Shown: positions 24,034 to 30,929 of the stretch, piece after piece
How the letters are laid out: the number at the start of each line of letters is the position of its first letter
Numbering within the stretch: position 1 is the first letter of the stretch
Assembly: GCA_947627565.1 (NCBI GenBank)
Contig: CANQWO010000008.1
Span: forward strand, 1-59,025
Length of the DNA stretch: 59,025 nt
Source of the DNA: an uncultured Clostridia bacterium
Lineage (GTDB): Bacteria; Bacillota; Clostridia; Christensenellales; Borkfalkiaceae
Direction of reading: 5' to 3'
Program-made: the position numbers and the translations under genes
Notes under the pieces: generated by a model
What the model was told of the DNA's origin: nothing
The model's input: the letters and a program-made list of their open reading frames with translations, nothing else
Database searches by the model: none

Positions 24034-24490
24034 GCGAATTTTTGAGTTTATATGAAGCCCCACCGCAACGAGCGACGCCACCTCCTCGCTGTCCCCCACT
24101 CCTCTGTCCCCCATCTATGGGGGAAAGTGGCCGCTTGCGGCCGAAAGGGGGCGGATAAATTCACGAATTTCTATCACATAGGAACTTTTTATAATAAGGG
24201 TGTGCCCCACCTCAGTCACTACGTGACGGCTCCTCCCCCGGGAGGCGCTTTCCACCCCCCCCCTCCTTGGGGAGGGGGACACAAAGGGTGGGGGAATCTC
24301 CCCTTTCACCGCCTTCGGCGGAGCTTCCCACTTCGGAGGGCGTTGGGACTCACAGGCTTCTCAAGAGGCAGGCGACGCAAAACGACGGGGGCATGTCCGC
24401 AATCCCCCTTCACCGCCTCGTCGGAGCTTCCCCCATAAACGGGGGACGCCGGCGCGGGCCGGGACGGATCGCGCCGTTCTCATATCAATA
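24034..24490. repeat. Intergenic repeat island 1
   Basis: No gene is supported in this stretch. It holds a TTCACGAATTTCTATCACATAG element (24160-24200) shared with both sides of uvrB, several GGGGAGGGGG/CCCCTCC hairpins, GCCTTCGGCGG-type stems, and AAAACGACGGGGGCATGTCCG (24379-24399), which recurs after glyS and after uvrA. It looks like nested REP-type elements. Confidence 0.6.
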
Positions 24491-24525
24491 AAACATCGGG
24501 AGGCAAGCATATGTCTCCCGATGTT
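24488..24525 (-). terminator. Terminator after Gly/Glu-repeat lipoprotein
   Basis: An 11-bp stem (AACATCGGGAG with CTCCCGATGTT) followed by TTATT on the minus strand, 60 bases past the stop. Confidence 0.8.
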
Positions 24526-24584
24526 GTTTGTGTCTTCGAATCATCCGTATTCCACGATATTCGTTCTGCCGTGGGCAGCCATTT

Positions 24585-25160
24585 TTACGCCGCTTTTTCG
24601 CGCAAGATCACATGGAGCGTCAAACCGTCCTGCGTGGTGCTGATCATGACAAAATTCGTCCCGTCAAACGTGCACTGTAGGGCGGGGGCGTTTTCGGGAA
24701 GCTCCTGCGCTTCGCCGTTCATAGTCGTGGAGACGACGGTGAGCGTCACGTCGTTCCCGCTCACGGTATACGTCACGCTCGACTCGATATTCATTCCCGC
24801 GACCGAGCTCTTCACGACCGCCGTCCCGTCGTCGTGGAAGATGCACTGCTGGGCGCTGTTCATCGTTTTATACTCTTGGAGCAACGCCGCATCCATGCCT
24901 TCGCACTCCACGTCGTAGAATACGAACGTCTTGCCCGCAAGCAAGTCACCCGTCTGACCGCCTGTCTCACCACCTGTCTCACCACCTGTCTCGCCGCCTG
25001 TCTCGCCGCTGATCTCACCACCTGTCTCGCCGCTGATCTCACCACCTGTCTCGCCGCTGATCTCACCACCTGTCTCGCCGCCGCCCGTTCCGCTCTCTCC
25101 GCAAGCGACGAGCGCAAGGCACATGACGGCGGCAAATAAAATCGCCAACAATTTCTTCAT
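24585..25160 (-). CDS. Lipoprotein with GGEISGET repeats
   Basis: A 190-residue lipoprotein. Signal peptide and lipobox (LALVAC) at residues 1-20, then a stalk of about 45 residues made of TGGEISGE and TGGE repeats, then a compact C-terminal domain of about 110 residues (KTFVFYDVECEGMDAALLQEY, HDDGTAVVKSS, SVTYTVSGNDVTLTV, PALQCTFDGTNFVMIS). That last part resembles the small lipocalin-like/DUF domains found in clostridial lipoproteins. Function unknown. The repeats are encoded by near-exact 24-base units, so stalk length can change by slippage. Its promoter has a poly-G spacer. Start set by the signal peptide and AGGAG. Confidence 0.8.
   Translation of the reverse strand: MKKLLAILFAAVMCLALVACGESGTGGGETGGEISGETGGEISGETGGEISGETGGETGGETGGETGGQTGDLLAGKTFVFYDVECEGMDAALLQEYKTMNSAQQCIFHDDGTAVVKSSVAGMNIESSVTYTVSGNDVTLTVVSTTMNGEAQELPENAPALQCTFDGTNFVMISTTQDGLTLHVILREKAA
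24957..25082. repeat. Tandem 24-base units in the lipoprotein stalk
   Basis: About three near-identical copies of ACCACCTGTCTCGCCGCTGA plus shorter 12-base derivatives (CACCTGTCTC). They are in frame (24 = 8 codons), so gain or loss of units would alter stalk length without a frameshift. Confidence 0.8.
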
Positions 25161-25190
25161 GATTTTTTCTCCTATCTTGGATTTGAAATC

Positions 25191-25222
25191 ATTGTAGCAC
25201 AATACTACCCCCCCCCTGTCAA
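25191..25222 (-). promoter_or_regulatory. Promoter with poly-G spacer (possible phase variation)
   Basis: TTGACA (25217-25222) and an extended -10 TGCTACAAT (-10 at 25191-25196) are separated by 20 bases, of which nine are a run of G (C on the plus strand, 25208-25216). Loss of two or three bases would give the best spacing of 17-18. RBS GGAG lies before the ATG at 25160. Confidence 0.65.
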
Positions 25223-25294
25223 GCATTTTTATGAGAAAATCCGCCCGAACGCCGAAAAAACCGCGCGGCGGACGCACGGGACGGTTTCAGACAA

Positions 25295-25326
25295 GAAAAA
25301 ACACGGAGCGCATCTCCGTGTTTTTT
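25295..25326. terminator. Bidirectional terminator between lipoprotein and RpiR genes
   Basis: AAAAAACACGGAG with CTCCGTGTTTTTT around a 5-base loop, placed 24 bases after the RpiR stop codon. T runs exist on both strands. Confidence 0.9.
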
Positions 25327-25350
25327 ATATGATTTTTCCATATAATTTTT

Positions 25351-26181
25351 TCAGATGAGTTTCCCGACCGTCGCGCGGCTGCTCTTCGCGTAATTGGCGT
25401 CGAAGCGGAGCCTGTCGGCGTTGTGCATGCCCGTACAGAGCACGTCCACCATAAAGAGCTGCATGATCTTGCCCGTCATGGCGCCGGGCTGCATGGGCGA
25501 ATCCATGGGCGCGGCGGAGAGCACGAGATCGCCGTATTTGGAGAGCGGCGATTTTTCATAGCAGGTGATGACGAGCAGTTTCATCCCGATGGCACGGGCG
25601 AGCTCGGCCGCCTCCACCGTATCCTTGGAGGACCCGGAGACGGAGAAAATGATCATGAGATCCTCTTCCCCGCGCGAGGAGAGGAGCACGTTCTGGAGGT
25701 GGGTATCCCGTTCGCAGAAGGTGACGAGCCCCATCATCATCAGCCGGTTGTGCAGTTCCAGAGCGGCGAGATAGGAGTGCCCCACGCCGAAGCAGCACAC
25801 CGTGCGCGCCGAGAGGATCATGTTGATGGCTTCGTTGACGCGCGCCTCGTCGAGCCCGCGGCGCACATTTTCCATGGCAAGCTCATACATGCTCTCGATC
25901 TCGCCGATGAAGCCGATCCCTTCGGCCTCGTCGTCATCGTTCTCCACGGAACCCTGCGCGAGATTGAGGCGAAATTCCTGATAGCCGTTGAAGCCGAGCG
26001 AACGGCAGAAACGCAGGACGGTCGCTTCCGCGACGCCCGTCGCCGCCGCCAAATCGGTGATCGACATGTAGATGACTTTTTTGTAATCCACGGTTTCGAA
26101 GTATTCGACGAGTTTCTGCTGGCTCTTGGTGAGCTTCCCTTCCTTGAGGCGAATGATCTTCTTCCTGATCGTGTTCGGCAT
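25351..26181 (-). CDS. MurR/RpiR-family transcriptional regulator
   Basis: A 276-residue regulator: N-terminal RpiR helix-turn-helix (SITDLAAATGVAEATVLRFCRSLGF, about residues 40-65) and a C-terminal SIS sugar-phosphate-binding domain (CFGVGHSYLAALEL, FSVSGSSKDTVEAAELAR). Family members near nan genes respond to ManNAc-6-P or GlcNAc-6-P. It sits between the lipoprotein and the NanK operon and is the only regulator inside the glycan locus, so it is the best candidate to control the four A/T-rich glycan promoters; that link is inferred. Start at 26181 has GGAG; upstream in-frame residues are spurious. Confidence 0.92.
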   Translation of the reverse strand: MPNTIRKKIIRLKEGKLTKSQQKLVEYFETVDYKKVIYMSITDLAAATGVAEATVLRFCRSLGFNGYQEFRLNLAQGSVENDDDEAEGIGFIGEIESMYELAMENVRRGLDEARVNEAINMILSARTVCCFGVGHSYLAALELHNRLMMMGLVTFCERDTHLQNVLLSSRGEEDLMIIFSVSGSSKDTVEAAELARAIGMKLLVITCYEKSPLSKYGDLVLSAAPMDSPMQPGAMTGKIMQLFMVDVLCTGMHNADRLRFDANYAKSSRATVGKLI

Positions 26182-26268
26182 ATATCCGCTCCTTTCCCGT
26201 AATGTCCCGAAAGCCGATTCTTCTAAACCGCTTCCCCTGTGCGTCCGCGCACGCGCCACTATGCATCT

Positions 26269-26297
26269 ATTTTATAGGCTTTTTTAATTTTTGTCAA
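26269..26297 (-). promoter_or_regulatory. Promoter of the RpiR gene
   Basis: TTGACA (26292-26297), 17-base spacer, TAAAAT (26269-26274). It lacks the TTTTGAAAA element seen at the glycan promoters. Confidence 0.7.
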
Positions 26298-26353
26298 TAC
26301 ATTCCTTAAGATTTGGCAACAATTTTTTTCGATTTTCGGCACAATTCGCCCGT

Positions 26354-27160
26354 TTACGGCCGACTTTTGAGTACGCCGCGGCCCGCTCCGAGCTTCCCGC
26401 CAGATAGAATATGCCGCTTGACGGCGCGCTGCAGAGAGGTGCCTTCGGGAAATTCCGCGGGGGCGAGATCGCTCCGTTTCCCGATGAAAAACTTATAATC
26501 CTCCGACGGCCATGTCGAAACGACATCGAAGCGCGCCTGAAAGGCCAAAATGCGCGACGAGGCCGAAAGAAGCGACCGCAGCACGGGGTCCATCATCCAC
26601 GACGAACAGGTGTAGGGCACGCCGTCGTATGCGGAAAAATATCTTGCGAAAAACGCGCGGGCCTCCGCGAGCGACGCGTCGACGGCCTCCGCGGAGAGAT
26701 CGGCATGCGAGGGAATGTGCATGCTCACTTCCCGCCCCGCCTCCTCGCACATCTCGTATTCGAGGGCGCCGAGGCGGAAGAGCTTCAGCGACGTCTGCCG
26801 CCCCGTCCACCACCAGCGGTCGAACACGCAGTCCCCGTAGCCCTCGAAGCGCTCCTCGACGAACCGCGCAAAACACGCCATCGTATCGAAGTAAATTTTC
26901 GGCGAAATTCCCCGTGCCGCATACTCCTTCGCAGACATGGTAGCCGCCTCGAGCATGGCGGAAAGGATCTTTGCGCCGTCTTCGTCGGGTCCAAAGCGTT
27001 CGCGGAGCGCATTTGTGCCCGCTTCGAACGTATCGGGCCGCAAAAGCATGCGAAGTTCGGCGTCAACACCCGTCACGGGCGCAAGTTTTTCCGCCATTTC
27101 CGCGCGCATGCCGATCACCTCGACCAATTCCGAGGCACCCATGTCCGAAAGTGACCGCAT
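26354..27160 (-). CDS. GNAT-fold acyltransferase-domain protein
   Basis: A 268-residue protein resembling the two-domain acyltransferase proteins (NAT_N plus GNAT_C) found in Firmicutes. Seen: N-terminal helices (ELVEVIGMRAEMAEKL), a middle FVEERFEGYGDCVFDRWWW, and a GNAT-like end (LRLGALEYEM, VSMHIPSHADLS, TCSSWMMDPVL). Substrate unknown. It starts one base after the ROK kinase stop codon, so translation is coupled. A later ATG at 27142 is also possible. Third gene of the DUF4127-ROK operon, which suggests a role in the same sugar path, for example acylation of an amino sugar. Confidence 0.75.
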   Translation of the reverse strand: MRSLSDMGASELVEVIGMRAEMAEKLAPVTGVDAELRMLLRPDTFEAGTNALRERFGPDEDGAKILSAMLEAATMSAKEYAARGISPKIYFDTMACFARFVEERFEGYGDCVFDRWWWTGRQTSLKLFRLGALEYEMCEEAGREVSMHIPSHADLSAEAVDASLAEARAFFARYFSAYDGVPYTCSSWMMDPVLRSLLSASSRILAFQARFDVVSTWPSEDYKFFIGKRSDLAPAEFPEGTSLQRAVKRHILSGGKLGAGRGVLKSRP

Positions 27161-27161
27161 C

Positions 27162-28001
27162 TTATTCCGCAACGGCGCCGTATACGCCCGAGAGCCCGCC
27201 CAGACGGGCAAACGCGATGTCGTCGCTGCGACAGATAAGTTCGCGGAAGACGCTCTGCGATTTCGCAACGCCGCCGCCCAAAATGATGACCTCGGGCGCA
27301 AGGGCGGTGCGGATGTTCTCCAACAGGATGTTGAGATAGCCGCCGAAGCGCGCGAGCACCTCCCGCGCCTCCCGCTCGCCCGCGAGATAGCGATCGAAGA
27401 TTTGTTTGCAGTCCGCAAGGCCGAGGATCTTCTTCTGCCCCGCCTTGAAGAGCGCGGTCGCCGAGAGATAGCGCTCCGCACAGCCCCGTTTGCCGCAATT
27501 GCATTTGAGGCCGTCGGGCACCAGAATGACGTGTCCCCAACGCGCGCCGTCGAAATTTTTTCCGCGGACGATCTCGCCGTTTACGAGGCTCGCGCCGCCC
27601 AGTCCCGTTCCGAACGTGAGCATGGTGACGTCCCGCGCGCCGGGATAGAACCGGAGCTCGCCCTTGAGCGCGCAGACCGCGTCGTTATCCACCTGAACGC
27701 GGACATGGTACCGCCGTTCGAGCTCTCCTTTGATGTCTGCGCCTGTCCAATCGAAGAGGTTCGCGGTCGCGTAGACGCACTTCCCGGAGACGGGATCGAT
27801 GTTGCCGGCGGAGGAGATCCCGAGGAAGGCGAGGTCGTCGCGCAACAGCGCGTCGACGGCGGAAAAGACAGCCGAAAAGATGACGCACCTGCCTGCGCGG
27901 GCGGGCGTCGGGACTGCCGTCTCCTCCAAGAGCTCTCCCGTCTCGGAAAAGCGCGCGGCCTTGATCGTCGTGCCGCCGATGTCGATGCCGATCTTCGTCA
28001 T
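27162..28001 (-). CDS. nanK: ROK-family sugar kinase, probable N-acetylmannosamine kinase
   Basis: A 279-residue ROK kinase: DIGGTTIKAARF phosphate loop, LGISSAGNIDPVSGK, DNDAVCALKGEL, the TFGTGLGGASLVNGEI segment, and the zinc motif CNCGKRGCAERYLS with GARWGHVIL before it. It would phosphorylate ManNAc (giving the NanE substrate) or a related hexose/HexNAc with ATP. Specificity is inferred from the two nanE copies nearby. Its ATG overlaps the stop of the DUF4127 gene (ATGA), and the acyltransferase gene follows. Confidence 0.88.
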   Translation of the reverse strand: MTKIGIDIGGTTIKAARFSETGELLEETAVPTPARAGRCVIFSAVFSAVDALLRDDLAFLGISSAGNIDPVSGKCVYATANLFDWTGADIKGELERRYHVRVQVDNDAVCALKGELRFYPGARDVTMLTFGTGLGGASLVNGEIVRGKNFDGARWGHVILVPDGLKCNCGKRGCAERYLSATALFKAGQKKILGLADCKQIFDRYLAGEREAREVLARFGGYLNILLENIRTALAPEVIILGGGVAKSQSVFRELICRSDDIAFARLGGLSGVYGAVAE

Positions 28002-29500
28002 GCCTTCACCTTGAGACGCACGTCCGTCTCGAACATTCTCTCCCACGGCATCTCGATCTCCACTTCCTCCACTTCCCGGGCGAGCGAGGGAAATTCCGCC
28101 CGCATGTAGGCCTCGATGCCCTCTTTGACGAGCTGCGCGACCTTCCCCGCCTTGCCGTCGGCGTGGAAATAATCGAGCCCCAAAGCGGGAAGTTTGCGGT
28201 CGGTCACGTCCTTCCTTACAAACGCCATATAGCCGGCGTCCTCATAGTAGCGGTGCAGAAGGAAGCTCTTCCTGCCCACGTCATCGCGGCCGAAGAAATA
28301 GAGGACCGCCTCGCAGACCGACGTGCCGATCGTGTTGGAAGAGGTATTCCAGCCCGCATAGCCGTGCAGTTTGAGCAGCAGCCCCGCGCTGTCGAGCACA
28401 TGCAGGAGCTCGAGATCGCTGCCGTTGCTGGCCGCGACGTCGCCGACCGTCACGATCTTGCCCGCGTCAAGGGCATACTGCGTATGGGTGACGAGTTCGG
28501 CGAGATTGCGCTCGAGGTCGTAGGCCGTCACATAGCCCGATTGCCCCGCATACCACATGCCCGAGCCCATATTGATCTCGAGCACGATATCGGCCTCGGG
28601 GAGCGAATCGACCTGAATACCGCCCGCCGCGAGAATGTGATATTTGACCGTTTCGCCGAGCGGCCTGTCTTCAAACCACGGGATGCACGCTTCGGCCTTG
28701 GTGGAGGCATAGTGGACATAGATCTTGGGGCGGACGCCGCGCAGTTCGGAGACGGCGCGCGCGAGCAGCGTCAGACCCGTGTCGTCGGCCGAGGGATACA
28801 TCGCCGTCTTGAGGTGCAACGCGTTGCTCTTTAAGAAACCGCGCACGGTGATCTGGTCCATGGAAGTAAATCCGTAGACGGCGGCGTCGTCCTGCGGGAC
28901 GATGAAGTAGTCGGCCGTGCCGTCTTGGATCATCTCGAGATCGTGGAGCAGTACGTCGATGTTCTTCTTCCTGCGGCCGAGGAAATCCGCCAAGACGTCG
29001 GACGGAATGCAATTTTTGACCCGCTCGAAGTCGGCCCGCTCCTCTTCGGTGAGGATGCCGAGCTTCTCCTTGTGCGTATAGCGGCCGTAGAGATGCAGTT
29101 CCTTGCCGCAGAGGTCGTAGTAATCGGGCTCCTCGTCGGAGAGCGAATAGTCGGGACACCGCATGATGAGCTGGAAGAGATAGAGCTTCATCCGGGGGTT
29201 GCGCCGCCGAAGTTCCCGCACGACGTCCGCCCGGGCAAAGAGCGTCTCCTCGTCCGTCTCGTGCAGACGGGAGGGCACGATGCCGCCGTAGACGAGGGTA
29301 TCGAGAGAAAGGATGCAGGCGTCGGCGTCGGCGCCGTTTTCGAGCACCCACGCGGCAAGTTTCGCCGTGTCGGCGGGTCGTTTTTTCTGCCCCATGTAGC
29401 TTTTCGGCGGCAAGACGAGCGTGTCGCCCGTCTTGGGCATCATTGCGGGATAGGCAAAGTTGCAAGGCCGCTCATCGAGCGGCACCATCAGAATTTTCAT
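27998..29500 (-). CDS. DUF4127 family protein
   Basis: A 500-residue protein that fits DUF4127 from end to end: MKILMVPLDERPCNF, DTLVLPPKSYMGQKK, ILSLDTLVYGGIVPSR, FIVPQDDAAVYG, and AAGGIQVDSLPEADIVLEIN. The family is cytoplasmic, common in Firmicutes and of unknown activity; the conserved DERP/D residues suggest an enzyme. It begins the operon with NanK and the acyltransferase and has its own strong promoter. The start at 29500 is set by the family N-terminus. Here the context points to amino-sugar metabolism. Confidence 0.92.
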   Translation of the reverse strand: MKILMVPLDERPCNFAYPAMMPKTGDTLVLPPKSYMGQKKRPADTAKLAAWVLENGADADACILSLDTLVYGGIVPSRLHETDEETLFARADVVRELRRRNPRMKLYLFQLIMRCPDYSLSDEEPDYYDLCGKELHLYGRYTHKEKLGILTEEERADFERVKNCIPSDVLADFLGRRKKNIDVLLHDLEMIQDGTADYFIVPQDDAAVYGFTSMDQITVRGFLKSNALHLKTAMYPSADDTGLTLLARAVSELRGVRPKIYVHYASTKAEACIPWFEDRPLGETVKYHILAAGGIQVDSLPEADIVLEINMGSGMWYAGQSGYVTAYDLERNLAELVTHTQYALDAGKIVTVGDVAASNGSDLELLHVLDSAGLLLKLHGYAGWNTSSNTIGTSVCEAVLYFFGRDDVGRKSFLLHRYYEDAGYMAFVRKDVTDRKLPALGLDYFHADGKAGKVAQLVKEGIEAYMRAEFPSLAREVEEVEIEMPWERMFETDVRLKVKA

Positions 29501-29532
29501 GATCGCCCCTTGTGGTCCTTTTTTCACTCTGC

Positions 29533-29561
29533 ATTGTAAAGCCAAATCGGCATTTTGTCAA
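29533..29561 (-). promoter_or_regulatory. Promoter of DUF4127-nanK-acyltransferase operon
   Basis: TTGACA (29556-29561), 17-base spacer, TACAAT (29533-29538). Directly upstream is ATTTTGAAAAAAATTTTCTC, at the same distance as the similar element of the GH31 operon. Confidence 0.85.
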
Positions 29562-29652
29562 TGCATTTTGAAAAAAATTTTCTCGCAAATGCAAAAAAAT
29601 CTTTCCCTTATGGGAAAGATCGGGTGGTTTTTGTTGATTTTGCAAATTATTT

Positions 29653-30852
29653 TCAATTCTTTCGGGCGCCGCGATACGACTCCATGAGGGCGCGGAAGGC
29701 GGGCAGGCTCCGCTCGATGACGGACCGCGCCACGCAGTAGGAGATGCGCACATACCCGCCCACGCCGAACGAATCGGACGGCACGAGCAAAAGTTCGAAC
29801 GCCTTGGCCCGCTCGCAAAAGGCGCGCGCGTCGGGTTCCAGCGCCTGCATGAAGAGGTAAAATGCGCCCTCCGGGACGGAACACGTGTACCCCATGTCCG
29901 AAAGAGAGGCGTAGAGAAGGTCCCGATTGGCGCGATAGACCTCCACGGGCGCGGGCGCGCCGAGGCAGTGTTTTACCGTCTTCTGGAAGAGCGCGGGCGC
30001 GCACACAAAGCCGAGCGCCCGCCCCGCGCCGCAGACCGCGGAGAAGAGTTCGTCCGCCCCCTCGCACCGGGGGGAGACGGCCACATAGCCGATGCGTTCG
30101 CCCGCGAGCGTCATCGACTTGGAGAAGGAGTAGCAGACCACGGTGTTCTCATAGACGGACATCGGATAGACGGGCGCCTCGCCGTAGGTGAGTTCGCGGT
30201 AGGGCTCGTCGGCCACGAGGAAGATGGGTGAACGACGCTCCGCACTCGCCTTGCGCAGGAGCTGCCCGAGCGCGGCAAGTTCCTCCTTCGCGTAGACGGC
30301 GCCCGTCGGATTGTTGGGCGAATTGAGGAGCACGACGCGCGTCTTGGGCGTGATGGCGCGCGCAATGGCCGCGAGATCGAGGTGAAAACGGGCGTCCGTC
30401 GGCACGGGGACGAGCACGCCGCCCGCCTGCGCGACAAACACGGAGTATTCGGGGAAAAACGGCGCGGGAACGAGCACTTCCTCGCCCTCCCCCTCCGAGA
30501 GGATCGCCTGAAACGTACACATGAGCGAAGCGGACGCCCCGCACGTCATGTAGACGAGCGTCGCGGACATGGGTACCCCGAATTGCGTCCGGATGTAGTT
30601 TGCGACGGCCTCGCGGACGTCGTATGCACCGGGCGCGGAGGTGTAACCGTGCAGAAGTTCGGGCGGCACTTCGTCGATGAGACGGCGAAGCGTCTCCGTC
30701 AGGCACGCGGGGGGCGGCGCGGAGGGATTGCCGATAGAGAAATCGAAGACATTCTCCTCTCCGACGATTTTTTTGCGCGCGAGACCGTATTCATACAGCT
30801 CGCGGATGGCCGATCTTTCCTCTCCGAGACGGAGCATTTTGCGATTGAACAT
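29653..30852 (-). CDS. Pyridoxal-phosphate aminotransferase, class I/II
   Basis: A 399-residue fold-type I aminotransferase of the AspC/aromatic group. It has FSIGNPSAPPP at the N-terminus, YMTCGASASLMCTFQAIL, LLNSPNNPTGAVY, VADEPYRELTYG, the PLP lysine in SFSKSMTLAGERIGY, and VRISYCV near the end with the carboxylate-binding Arg. Amino acid specificity cannot be told. A TTG 24 bases upstream is in frame, but the ATG at 30852 has GGAGAAG at good spacing. It follows uvrA with a 70-base gap holding a GGACATGCCCCC repeat. Confidence 0.92.
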   Translation of the reverse strand: MFNRKMLRLGEERSAIRELYEYGLARKKIVGEENVFDFSIGNPSAPPPACLTETLRRLIDEVPPELLHGYTSAPGAYDVREAVANYIRTQFGVPMSATLVYMTCGASASLMCTFQAILSEGEGEEVLVPAPFFPEYSVFVAQAGGVLVPVPTDARFHLDLAAIARAITPKTRVVLLNSPNNPTGAVYAKEELAALGQLLRKASAERRSPIFLVADEPYRELTYGEAPVYPMSVYENTVVCYSFSKSMTLAGERIGYVAVSPRCEGADELFSAVCGAGRALGFVCAPALFQKTVKHCLGAPAPVEVYRANRDLLYASLSDMGYTCSVPEGAFYLFMQALEPDARAFCERAKAFELLLVPSDSFGVGGYVRISYCVARSVIERSLPAFRALMESYRGARKN

Positions 30853-30906
30853 AGGCTTCTCCGAATAATTTTCCAATGCGTTTTTTTGTTACGACAGAGC
30901 CGATCG

Positions 30907-30929
30907 CGGACATGCCCCCGTCGTTTTAT
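30907..30929. repeat. GGACATGCCCCC repeat half-site
   Basis: CGGACATGCCCCCGTCGTTTT overlaps the 3' edge of uvrA. It is the reverse complement of sequences at 24379-24399 and 46054-46074, one of many copies of this repeat in the window. Confidence 0.6.

Noticed and set aside
24052-24438. Open frames within the repeat island
   Set aside because: Composed of repeat hairpins, rich in Pro/Arg/Ser, no ribosome binding site and no domain.
24957-25082. Possible CRISPR array
   Set aside because: Short repeats without unique spacers and in frame within a coding region.
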